Source of the DNA: Candidatus Roseilinea mizusawaensis
GTDB lineage: Bacteria; Chloroflexota; Anaerolineae; J036; Brachytrichaceae
DNA: 64,000 nt
Direction of reading: 5' to 3'
Assembly: GCA_016841965.1 (NCBI GenBank)
Contig: JAEANN010000042.1
Span: 1-64,000, forward strand
Position numbers and translations under genes: made by a program. How positions within the stretch are numbered: the first letter of the stretch is position 1; each line of letters starts with the position of its first letter. The notes below the pieces were generated by a model. It was not told the DNA's origin and did not search any database. It saw nothing but the letters and a program-made list of their open reading frames with translations. Shown piece by piece: positions 9,615 through 22,624 of this stretch.

Positions 9615-10820
9615 TCAGTCTCGCTTGTAGCAGCCGACAATGACTGCGCGGGGAATGGTGGTGGTGCTGTCATCTGTTTTCACCACATGGATTGTGAACT
9701 CATAATAGCCGGCATCGTCAATGGTAAAAGGGAACGAGCCGCTGGGCACGCTGAGCGGGACCCGCTGTCCCGGCGTAAAACCGGCTGCCCGGATCGAATT
9801 GAGGTTGCCGGCCTGACAGGCTGCATATGTGCCCGGCCCGGGCCTGGCAGTGATCTCCAACTCTAGCCTCTTGGCGCCATTGACTTCCCAGATGAGCGTG
9901 GACGACTTTGGCCCGTCGTGACCGAGCGGCACATCGCCGATGTCGTCGCGCGGCGAGAAGCGCATATTTTGCGAATAGGGCAGCAAAGCAGAAGGAGGCA
10001 AATCGGAAGTGGCCGTCGCTGCGGGCACTGCCGTGGCAGCCGGCGCGATGCTGGTCGGCGCAGCAGCCGGCGGCGCAACCTTAACCACCGGCACGACATC
10101 GGCATCGCCGCTGAATTCGACATACTGCCCAATGACCCAGGCTTTGCCATCCGGCCCGCCCTGAAATTCGATTTGCCACCACGTGCCATCCTCGCTCTTG
10201 CCAACGACAGACACGACTTGATCAAGGGCGAGTTGGCCGACCCGCTGGTAGCCGGTGCCGGGGCCGGTGCGCACATTCACAAAGTCATTGGTTACCTTGA
10301 TGAGATTGGGCACAGGCGTGGCAGTCGGTTGCTCGACTATCGCTTCAGGCGTTGGTTCAGGCGGCGCAGTGGGCGCAGGGGGCGCTTCGGGAGTCGGCGT
10401 GACCGTTGGCGGCGGCGCCTGGGCTATCACAAACACCAAGTCAGACGCCACGACCTCTTCGCCCTTGTCGTTCAACCCCTTGAGCTGAATGACATGCACA
10501 CCCTGAATCGGGGGCGTCCAGGGGACCAGAAGATCGAACTGATTTTCGGCTGTCGGCGCATCGATGGTCGCGTACTTGACGCCGTCAATGTACACGTCAA
10601 CGACTTTGACATCGGCGCCGGTGACCTGGCCGACGATATTGGTGGGGATGCCGGTCATCAACTGGGCCTGCTGAGCCGGCTCGCTCAAGATGGCCTGGGC
10701 CGGCGGGGCTGCCACGCCACACGCACCCAGCGTCACAACAGCTATACCCAGCGCAAGCGCGAGCAACACGCCGGGCAACCGGGCAACTGTGGTCGGAGAA
10801 TGGGGAGTGGTGGTCTGCAT
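9615..10820 (-). CDS. Secreted lipoprotein with Ig-like region, TP-rich linker and SH3b domain
   Basis: Signal plus lipobox-like LGACG; VNVRTGPGTGYQRVGQL SH3b signature. Confidence 0.8.
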   Translation of the reverse strand: MQTTTPHSPTTVARLPGVLLALALGIAVVTLGACGVAAPPAQAILSEPAQQAQLMTGIPTNIVGQVTGADVKVVDVYIDGVKYATIDAPTAENQFDLLVPWTPPIQGVHVIQLKGLNDKGEEVVASDLVFVIAQAPPPTVTPTPEAPPAPTAPPEPTPEAIVEQPTATPVPNLIKVTNDFVNVRTGPGTGYQRVGQLALDQVVSVVGKSEDGTWWQIEFQGGPDGKAWVIGQYVEFSGDADVVPVVKVAPPAAAPTSIAPAATAVPAATATSDLPPSALLPYSQNMRFSPRDDIGDVPLGHDGPKSSTLIWEVNGAKRLELEITARPGPGTYAACQAGNLNSIRAAGFTPGQRVPLSVPSGSFPFTIDDAGYYEFTIHVVKTDDSTTTIPRAVIVGCYKRD

Positions 10821-10979
10821 GCCTGCACTCTCGCTAATCGATATCCTAGCCGCGTGCTACGACAGAAGGGGCAGTGATGCACTGGCTTCGGTCAGTTGCC
10901 GACACGAACGCTCACATGCACGTGTCAGTCATATCAGCCTTGAATACGCGCGCCCAACAACAGCACATAACGGCATCCT

Positions 10980-11657
10980 TCAGGGATCGGATGATTGTAG
11001 CACGCGCACCCCGGCCAACAGCGTGGCCAGCCCACCGGCCAGCGTGAGCCACCAGCCGGCCCCGAGGGCAGTGGTGTCACGATAAAGCTGTTCGATTGCC
11101 GGGCGCACAGCAAGATAGCCGGCCCAGGGCACAAGCGCACCCAGGGCAAGCAACGCCAGCAAGCCGGCCGCAAGCCACGGCCGCAGACGCAACCCATCGG
11201 CCCTGAACACCGTGATCCCTAGAACGATGCCAACCACTCCAAGGCTAATTGCAAATTGCAAGCGGTAATTGGCATCCATGTAGGCGGTGAGGATTTGCGG
11301 ATAGGGAGGCAAGCCCAGCGCGGCAATCGCCACCGCAAGCGCGCCACCCACGCCACGCGCCAGCCGGCCGGACGAAGGGGCCGCCACCAGCGCAACCAAG
11401 ATAGCGCTCACCCACAGCGACAGATAGAACCACTCGTTCAAAAAAATGCCCGCGCCGGGGGTCAAGTTGGTAAACGGAGATAGCTCGCGGCCGGTGAGCG
11501 TCAGGGCAGCAGTTTTGTGCGCCGCCCACGGCAACAGGTGACCAATAAACAACAAGCCGGCCGCGACAAGCAGAACGAAGCGAGGCGACAGGCGCGTGAT
11601 CAGGTTTGGCTTCATGCAGTCGTTAACCGGACAAAGTGTAACATCACGCCGGCGCAA
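10980..11657 (-). CDS. Multi-pass membrane protein of unknown function
   Basis: 225 aa with several hydrophobic segments; no recognised domain. Confidence 0.6.
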   Translation of the reverse strand: MRRRDVTLCPVNDCMKPNLITRLSPRFVLLVAAGLLFIGHLLPWAAHKTAALTLTGRELSPFTNLTPGAGIFLNEWFYLSLWVSAILVALVAAPSSGRLARGVGGALAVAIAALGLPPYPQILTAYMDANYRLQFAISLGVVGIVLGITVFRADGLRLRPWLAAGLLALLALGALVPWAGYLAVRPAIEQLYRDTTALGAGWWLTLAGGLATLLAGVRVLQSSDP

Positions 11658-11773
11658 TCAGTCCTACAATACTGCGCCGGCACCCCATGGAGGCATACGC
11701 CTGCCAAAGCGCACAAGCAACACTTCCTCCACGAGACGCCAGATTCACGCACAAAGGATGAGACAAACACTGT

Positions 11774-12961
11774 ATGAATGCGCATGACATCGAGCGCGCC
11801 CGCAACGCCATTCCCTTGCTGAAAAAGACGCTGTATCTGAACACCGGCACCGCCGGCCTGACTGCCCAACCCGTCATCGACGCGATGGTCGATCTTTCAC
11901 GTCGCATGGAGTCGGGCGGCCTGGCAGCGTATTACGAGATTCAGGAGCAGGCGCTGGCAGCCCGCAATCGCCTCGCAGCTCTGCTGGGCGCACATCAGGA
12001 CGAGATGGCCTTCACCTACAACGCCTCGCACAGCCTGAATATCGCCATGCAAGTGCGGTGGGATGCCCTTCGCACAGCGCCCAGTCAGCCGGTGGAAGTA
12101 CTCTTCTCGGATCACGAATACCCCACCACCAACATGATTTTCCGCTACCTCCAACAGATCGGCGCAATCCGACTCGTTCCATTCAAGTTATCTGCCGACA
12201 CAGAGCAGATGCTGGAAAGCCTGAACAGGGTCGCCGCCGATCGGGCGCGCATGCTGGTGGCGAGTCATGTGGACTGCAACACTGGACTGCGGGCCGACGT
12301 GAAAGCTCTGTGCGCGTGGTGTCGCCAACGCAATATCGTGTCATTCATTGACGGCGCGCAGGCCATCGGGCAATTCGACATCAATCTGCGCGACATTGGC
12401 TGCGATGTCTACATCGGCAACGGCCACAAGTGGCTGTACGGCCCCAAAGGGGTCGGCCTGCTCTATGTGCGCAAAGAGAGGCTCGACCTGTTCAACCCGC
12501 CCATGGTTGGATCGGGCACGATCACGTGGGGAGACCCGATTACATTTGTGGACAGCGCCGCGCGTTTCGAGCTGGCCGCCACAAGGCCGGCTTACGTGTT
12601 TGCCGCCATGAACGCAGCCCTGGACTGGTTCGAGAGCTTTGGCCAGGCGGCAATCGAGCGGCGTATGTGCGAGTTATCTGGCTACTTCAAACGCCGGGTG
12701 CTTGAACAGCCTGATCGTTACACGCTGATCTGTCCTGTGCCGTGGGAGCAATCCTCGGCGATGGCGTCGATTCAATTTGCCGGCAAGACCGCCGAGGACA
12801 TTGGCACGTTTTGCAGCCGTATGTTTCGGGAGAACAAAGCCGTCCTGCGCCCTGTGGGCGACGGCTTCAACGCGATTCGCATTTCGACGGCATACTACAA
12901 CATTGAGGACGAATACGAGCGGTTGTTCGCTCTGTTCGAGACGGACTTTCTGAGCCATTGA
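11774..12961 (+). CDS. Class V aminotransferase / cysteine desulfurase-like PLP enzyme
   Basis: YLNTGTAGL, SFIDGAQAIGQFDINL, GNGHKWLYGPKGVGLLYV (PLP Lys). Confidence 0.9.
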   Translation: MNAHDIERARNAIPLLKKTLYLNTGTAGLTAQPVIDAMVDLSRRMESGGLAAYYEIQEQALAARNRLAALLGAHQDEMAFTYNASHSLNIAMQVRWDALRTAPSQPVEVLFSDHEYPTTNMIFRYLQQIGAIRLVPFKLSADTEQMLESLNRVAADRARMLVASHVDCNTGLRADVKALCAWCRQRNIVSFIDGAQAIGQFDINLRDIGCDVYIGNGHKWLYGPKGVGLLYVRKERLDLFNPPMVGSGTITWGDPITFVDSAARFELAATRPAYVFAAMNAALDWFESFGQAAIERRMCELSGYFKRRVLEQPDRYTLICPVPWEQSSAMASIQFAGKTAEDIGTFCSRMFRENKAVLRPVGDGFNAIRISTAYYNIEDEYERLFALFETDFLSH

Positions 12962-12994
12962 TGCCGAGGCATCTATCGTCAATCGCCAATCGAC

Positions 12995-14539
12995 ATGAAC
13001 GATTATTTGACCAAATTGCGCGAGATGCGCGACAAGGCGCGCCAGGCCGGCGGCGTGGAACGCATCGAGCAACAGCATCAAAAAGGCAAATTGACAGCGC
13101 GCGAGCGGCTGGCCCTGTTGCTCGATATAGGCTCATTCCAAGAGTTAGGGGCGCTGGCGACACACAACATTACCGACTTTGGCATGGCGTCACAGCGTTA
13201 CCCCGGCGATGGCGTCATCACCGGCTTCGGCAAGATTAACGGCCGGCGGGTGGCTGTCTATGCCCAGGACTTTACTGTGCTGGGTGGCTCATTCTCGCAG
13301 GTGCAATCGCAGAAAATTTGCCGCATCCAGGACCTGGCCCTGGAGAGCGGCATCCCAGTTATCGGGCTGAATGATTCAGGGGGAGCGCGCATCCAGGAAG
13401 GTGTGCGCAGCCTGGCCGCCTATGGCGAGCTGTTCACCCGTAATGTGATGGCATCGGGTGTCATCCCGCAAATATCGCTTATCCTGGGGCCATGCGCGGG
13501 TGGAGCGGTGTACTCGCCGGCTTTGACCGACTTCATCATCATGACGCGCCAGAACTCCTACATGTTCATCACCGGCCCCGAAGTGGTCAAAGCCGTCACC
13601 GGCGAAAATGTCACCTTCGAGGAACTGGGGGGCACCCTGGTGCACAATGGTAAGAGTGGCGTGGCGCACTTTCTGGCGCAAGACGAGCGCAGCGCGCTCG
13701 AACTGGTCAAGCTATTGTTGAGCTACCTGCCGCAAAACAACACCGAGGATCCGCCGCAGATCACGCCCTATGACTCGCGCAATCGGATGGACGACGCGCT
13801 GAACACCATTGTGCCCCATGAAGAAGACGAGCCATACGACATGCGCGACGTGGTAGACAGGGTGTTTGATGAAGGCAGCTTTCTGGAGGTGCAACCTTAC
13901 TACGCCCGCAACGCCGTGGTTGGGTTTGCGCGGCTGGATGGGTTTTCGGTCGGCGTGATAGGCAACCAGCCAAGCCACATGGCCGGCGTGCTCGACATCG
14001 ACTCGAGCGACAAGATCGCGCGCTTCGTCAGCCTGTGCGACGCTTTCAACATCCCGCTGATCACCTTTGTCGATTGTCCCGGCTATTTGCCCGGCGTCGA
14101 TCAAGAGCACTACGGCGTGATCCGCCACGGCGCAAAAGTGATCTACGCTTACTGTCAGGCTACCGTGCCGAAAATCTCCATCGTCACGCGCAAAGCAATG
14201 GGCGGCGCATACATCGCCATGAGCTCTAAACAGATGCGCAGCGATCTGGCGTTTGCATGGCCAACGGCGCAGATCGCTGTGATGGGGGCCGAGGGCGCCG
14301 TGCGCATTTTGCGCCGGCGCGAGCTGAGCAAGGCCGAGAATCCCGCCGAGTTGGAACGGCAATTCGTCGCCGAGTACCGCGAGAAGTTCTACAACCCCTA
14401 TGTCGCCGCTGACATGGGACAGATTGATGAAGTGATCGAACCCAGGGAAACCCGCCCACGCCTGATTCGCGCGCTGGAGGTGTTGCGCACCAAGGTGCAG
14501 CAGAACCCGCCCAAGAAACACGGCATCATGCCGGTGTAG
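12995..14539 (+). CDS. mmdA: Acyl-CoA carboxyltransferase / methylmalonyl-CoA decarboxylase alpha subunit
   Basis: GGARIQEGV, GPCAGGAVYSPALTDF, FVDCPGYLPGVDQEH, AMGGAYIAMSSK carboxyltransferase motifs. Confidence 0.92.
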   Translation: MNDYLTKLREMRDKARQAGGVERIEQQHQKGKLTARERLALLLDIGSFQELGALATHNITDFGMASQRYPGDGVITGFGKINGRRVAVYAQDFTVLGGSFSQVQSQKICRIQDLALESGIPVIGLNDSGGARIQEGVRSLAAYGELFTRNVMASGVIPQISLILGPCAGGAVYSPALTDFIIMTRQNSYMFITGPEVVKAVTGENVTFEELGGTLVHNGKSGVAHFLAQDERSALELVKLLLSYLPQNNTEDPPQITPYDSRNRMDDALNTIVPHEEDEPYDMRDVVDRVFDEGSFLEVQPYYARNAVVGFARLDGFSVGVIGNQPSHMAGVLDIDSSDKIARFVSLCDAFNIPLITFVDCPGYLPGVDQEHYGVIRHGAKVIYAYCQATVPKISIVTRKAMGGAYIAMSSKQMRSDLAFAWPTAQIAVMGAEGAVRILRRRELSKAENPAELERQFVAEYREKFYNPYVAADMGQIDEVIEPRETRPRLIRALEVLRTKVQQNPPKKHGIMPV

Positions 14540-14564
14540 GGAAATATCACGTTCAAAGGTTGAT

Positions 14565-14966
14565 ATGGAAAACCTGGGCACAGGCATTACGCTGACGGTC
14601 GTCGGGATGGGACTGGTGTTCGCGGTGCTGATTCTGCTGGCCGTGCTGATTGCAGTGGGTATGCGGCTGGGGGATCGGGCCGGCGACCGGGCAGCAAGGC
14701 AGCCGGCGCCCGAGAGTGAGGTCCAGCAGACCCACTCGGCGCTCACGCTGCATCGCCTGACGCCGCTGGAGCGGCTCGGGGATCAATCAGATCATCAACC
14801 CACTGCGGATGAACTGGCGGCCATTACGATTGCAGTACGCGTGCACCAGATCGTGCGGCGCAAACAGGCTGCGCCGGCCATGCGCACCCATCAACCAGGC
14901 GCTCTGCCCAGCCGATGGCTGGCTATCGGCCGCGCGCGACAGAACCAGACCTGGCAACGCAGATAA
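14565..14966 (+). CDS. OadG-like gamma subunit of Na+-translocating decarboxylase
   Basis: Small protein with one N-terminal TM helix (GITLTVVGMGLVFAVLILLAVLI) in operon context. Confidence 0.75.
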   Translation: MENLGTGITLTVVGMGLVFAVLILLAVLIAVGMRLGDRAGDRAARQPAPESEVQQTHSALTLHRLTPLERLGDQSDHQPTADELAAITIAVRVHQIVRRKQAAPAMRTHQPGALPSRWLAIGRARQNQTWQRR

Positions 14967-14993
14967 AGTCCAAAAAGTCCAAGAGGCAATGCC

Positions 14994-15536
14994 ATGCGGC
15001 GATACACAGTCGAAGTCAACGGCAAGGCGTATGTGATCGATATTGAGGAACTGACGTCAGATCGGTTCAATGTGCGACTGGGCGATCAACGATACGAAGT
15101 CAGGCTGCGCGGCAGCGAGGACGTGGCCGGGGCGCAGATCACGCCGGAAGTGTTGCCGCTGCATGTGGAAGGGGAAGCGGCAAGCGAAGGAAGCGCAATC
15201 ACGCCGGTCATGGCAAGCCAGCACCGGCCGCCCGCGCCGGAATCCATGCCGACACTCCCCATGTCGCGCCGGCCGGGCCTGCCGCCACAATCGAACATTC
15301 CTGGCGCGGATTTTCGCCAGGAGATTGCAGCCCCAATGCCGGGCACGATTGTGACGATACATGTATCGCCAGGGGATCTGGTGAAGCGCGGACAGACAGT
15401 GCTCGTTTTGGAAGCGATGAAGATGAAGAACGCCATCAAAGCGCCGCACGACGCCATCGTGTCGACTGTGCCGGTTCAGGCCGGCCAGTCGGTCGGCTAT
15501 GGACATGTGCTTGTGACGTTCCAACAGCCCAACTGA
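14994..15536 (+). CDS. Biotin carboxyl carrier protein subunit of the decarboxylase
   Basis: APMPGTIVTIHVSPGDLVKRGQTVLVLEAMKMKNAIKAP biotinyl-domain motif. Confidence 0.93.
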   Translation: MRRYTVEVNGKAYVIDIEELTSDRFNVRLGDQRYEVRLRGSEDVAGAQITPEVLPLHVEGEAASEGSAITPVMASQHRPPAPESMPTLPMSRRPGLPPQSNIPGADFRQEIAAPMPGTIVTIHVSPGDLVKRGQTVLVLEAMKMKNAIKAPHDAIVSTVPVQAGQSVGYGHVLVTFQQPN

Positions 15537-15584
15537 GGCGCATTGCGAGCATCTCTCACATTCCGCGTTCCTTACCTCATCCCC

Positions 15585-16703
15585 ATGGATCCCACCACGA
15601 TCACTCCGCTTGTGCAGGGCATTGTCTCGATCACTCCCGGCGCAGCCCTGATGATCGCCGTCGGGGGGCTGCTGATCTATCTGGCTATTGCGCGCGAGTA
15701 CGAACCCATGTTGCTTCTGCCCATCGGCGCGGGGGCAATCCTGGCGAACCTGCCGCTGTCGCCGCTCGTTGGGCCGGATGGCCTGCTGAACATTTTGTAC
15801 CAGGCCGGCGTCGGAAACGAATTGTTCCCGCTGCTCATTTTCGTCGGCATCGGCGCCATGACCGACTTTGGCCCGCTGCTCGAAAACCCGAAGATGCTGT
15901 TGTTGGGGGCAGCCGGGCAGTTCGGCATCTTTGGCACCCTGCTGCTGGCGTTGCTGTTGGGGTTCGATGTGAACGAGGCCGCCTCGATTGGCATCATCGG
16001 CGCGATCGACGGGCCGACATCGATCTATGTGAGCAGCCGGCTGGCGCCGCATCTTTTGGGGCCGATCGCCGTGGCCGCCTACAGCTACATGTCGCTGGTG
16101 CCGGTGATTCAGCCGCCGATCATGCGCCTGCTGACAACAAAGGGCGAGCGCCACATCCGCATGCAGTACACCCAGCGCACAATCAGCCGGCGCACGCGCG
16201 TATCGTTCCCTATCCTCGTCACCATCATCGTGGGCGTTCTGGTGCCCATGGCGACGCCGCTGATCGGGATGCTGATGCTAGGCAACCTGATGAGAGAGGC
16301 CGGCGTAGTCGATCGGTTAACCAAAACCTCATCGAACGAGATTGCCAATGTTGTGACATTGTTTCTTGGGTTGGCTATCGGATCGACTATGCAGGCCGAG
16401 GCATTCCTGCAGCTGGACACCCTGGCAATTCTGGCGCTGGGCATCGGGGCCTTTGCGCTGGACACAGCTGCCGGGCTGTTGTTTGCCAAGCTACTCAATC
16501 TGTTCAGCCGGGTCAAAATCAATCCACTGATCGGCGCAGCCGGCATCAGCGCGTTTCCCATGGCTGCGCGGGTCGCGCAGAAAGTGGCATTGGAAGAGGA
16601 CTTCGAGAATTTCCTGCTCATGCACGCCATGGGCGCCAATACGGCCGGGCAGATCGCCAGCGTGATCGCGGGGGGAGTTGTGCTGGCGCTGCTGACAAGG
16701 TGA
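15585..16703 (+). CDS. Na+-translocating decarboxylase beta subunit (OadB/MmdB/GcdB family); start trimmed to MDPTTIT
   Basis: IAREYEPMLLLPIGAGAILANLPLSP, GVGNELFPLLIFVGIGAMTDFGPLL, GAIDGPTSIYVSS, PLIGAAGISAFPMAARVAQ, MHAMGANTAGQIASVIAGGV. Confidence 0.95.
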   Translation: MDPTTITPLVQGIVSITPGAALMIAVGGLLIYLAIAREYEPMLLLPIGAGAILANLPLSPLVGPDGLLNILYQAGVGNELFPLLIFVGIGAMTDFGPLLENPKMLLLGAAGQFGIFGTLLLALLLGFDVNEAASIGIIGAIDGPTSIYVSSRLAPHLLGPIAVAAYSYMSLVPVIQPPIMRLLTTKGERHIRMQYTQRTISRRTRVSFPILVTIIVGVLVPMATPLIGMLMLGNLMREAGVVDRLTKTSSNEIANVVTLFLGLAIGSTMQAEAFLQLDTLAILALGIGAFALDTAAGLLFAKLLNLFSRVKINPLIGAAGISAFPMAARVAQKVALEEDFENFLLMHAMGANTAGQIASVIAGGVVLALLTR

Positions 16704-16780
16704 AAGCGCTCATTTTGAGCTGCCGTGGGGCATGTCTTGCTTGCAGGCAGCAGACCATCACTCACACACTGAGAAAAAGC

Positions 16781-16808
16781 AAAAAGCCAGCAATCGCTGA
16801 TTGCCGGC
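16781..16808 (-). terminator. Intrinsic terminator of the rRNA operon
   Basis: Minus strand GCCGGCAATC-AGC-GATTGCTGGC followed by TTTTTGCTTTTT. Confidence 0.8.
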
Positions 16809-16840
16809 CCAGTTACGGTGTCTGAAAAAGCAGAAGAGTC

Positions 16841-16958
16841 CTCTGGCAATGACCTACTCTTCCACGCAGTCGCCCACGCAGTACCATCGGCGCTGACGAG
16901 CTTAACGACCGGGTTCGGAATGGGACCGGGTGTGACCTCGTCGCTCAAATCACCAGAA
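16841..16958 (-). rRNA. rrf: 5S ribosomal RNA
   Basis: Minus strand carries CCCATTCCGAAC, GCGCCGATGGTACT, AGAGTAGGTCATTGCCAGA and pairing termini. Confidence 0.95.
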
Positions 16959-17070
16959 GACCCTTCAGATTTTCGACTTGTACTCGTCGATCTGATGGCA
17001 CTCTAAAAACTGAATAGAACTGTTGCGTCCGCGCTTACGCGGGTCAGAGAACTTCTCTTTCTCTGCATCA

Positions 17071-19978
<2,908 letters not shown>

Positions 19979-20174
19979 GATGCGGAGAAATTGAAGTTCC
20001 CGCAATGTGGGCAATCTATTTGATCGATTTCTCGATCGGGTGGATTGCTCCTTGCATCGCTCCAGTTCTATTCAGTTTTTAAAGTGCCATCAGCTCTGAA
20101 ACTGTGAATTTCAGATCTTCAATTTCGAATCGAATTGAACTCAAAATCGCAAATCTAAAATCCACATTTTGCTG

Positions 20175-20247
20175 TGGAGACTACGGGATTCGAACCCGTG
20201 ACCTCTTGCTTGCAAAGCAGGCGCTCTCCCAGCTGAGCTAAGTCCCC
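20175..20247 (-). tRNA. tRNA-Ala (anticodon TGC)
   Basis: GGGGACTTAGCTCAGCTGGGAGAGCGCCTGCTTTGCAAGCAAGAGGTCACGGGTTCGAATCCCGTAGTCTCCA folds as a cloverleaf. Confidence 0.98.
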
Positions 20248-20258
20248 TCTCATCAAGG

Positions 20259-20332
20259 TGGGCGATTCTGGACTCGAACCAGAGACCTTCCCCTTATCAG
20301 AGGGATGCTCTAACCAACTGAGCTAATCGCCC
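20259..20332 (-). tRNA. tRNA-Ile (anticodon GAT)
   Basis: GGGCGATTAGCTCAGTTGGTTAGAGCATCCCTCTGATAAGGGGAAGGTCTCTGGTTCGAGTCCAGAATCGCCCA. Confidence 0.98.
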
Positions 20333-20499
20333 TCTTGCCAGCGCACATTAGCAGCTAAAGAGTGGTAAAGAGGTGTTGAATCGGAATCGGGTTGCGATCT
20401 ACACCGTCAGATCGCTACGGCAATCGTTTGGACAATGTTTCGAAGGTGTTTTGCCGTCTAACCAAGGGTGCAAGTCCGCGAACAGACTGTTATCCCTAG

Positions 20500-21998
<1,499 letters not shown>

Positions 21999-22119
21999 TT
22001 GTTCCCAACCAAATGGGATTGTGTTTCCAAACTCTGGAAAGGATTGAGAACCCGAATCTGATTCCCAGATCTCTTTACCACTCTTCAGTTGTTAATGTGC
22101 CCTTAACTCAAGCTCGGCG

Positions 22120-22148
22120 ATGTTACTACTTCACATTGACGTTGTCAA
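22120..22148 (-). promoter_or_regulatory. Candidate rRNA promoter P2
   Basis: Minus strand TTGACA-17 bp-TAACAT between the upstream promoter and 16S. Confidence 0.55.
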
Positions 22149-22288
22149 GACCTTTTTCGCTTTCTGACTAAAAAGACCCGCTCTTGTCTTAGCTCTTAAA
22201 ACCTAAGCACAAGTTGGCAGGCCAACGTCTAGTCCGTCTTGACCGCTCTATGAAGTTGTAAACGGAGGTGATCGGTTAAGCGGTGTGT

Positions 22289-22316
22289 ATTCTACACGTT
22301 ACGGGCGGATTGTCAA
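22289..22316 (-). promoter_or_regulatory. Candidate rRNA promoter P1
   Basis: Minus strand TTGACA-16 bp-TAGAAT. Confidence 0.7.
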
Positions 22317-22624
22317 TAGGTTTGCGGGGCAAAGTGAAAATTTAAGGTTCGCCGGCGATAACAATGAGGGATGATCCTGCAGCAGCGGGATGTCTCTTAC
22401 GGCGCTTGCGTCGCCGCGGTTGCCGGTTGTGGGCACAGTTGTATCGCGTCGGCAAGATAGATGGGCTGTCAACAAAGCGCTCCTGGTGCGCTGGTGAGCT
22501 GTGTGCTGACTCGTGGCGTGATCTCTCTACGACTGCCATACCGTTTCCAGGCGACTGGCATCTGGAGCAATCACGAGCGAGCGAAACTTTGTACAATCGA
22601 ATTCGAATTAGCCTGGGAGGTAAA

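Noticed and set aside
13712-14746. 344-aa minus-strand ORF antisense to the carboxyltransferase gene
   Set aside because: Mirror ORF caused by GC-rich codon bias; composition (His/Asp/Ala-rich) typical of antisense frames and no domain signatures
15057-16154. 365-aa minus-strand ORF over the biotin carrier and beta subunit genes
   Set aside because: Antisense to two confidently identified genes; Gln/Arg/His-rich artefact composition
22364-22624. 87-aa N-terminal extension of the secreted multidomain protein
   Set aside because: Signal peptide begins at the internal Met (22625); extension overlaps the rRNA upstream region
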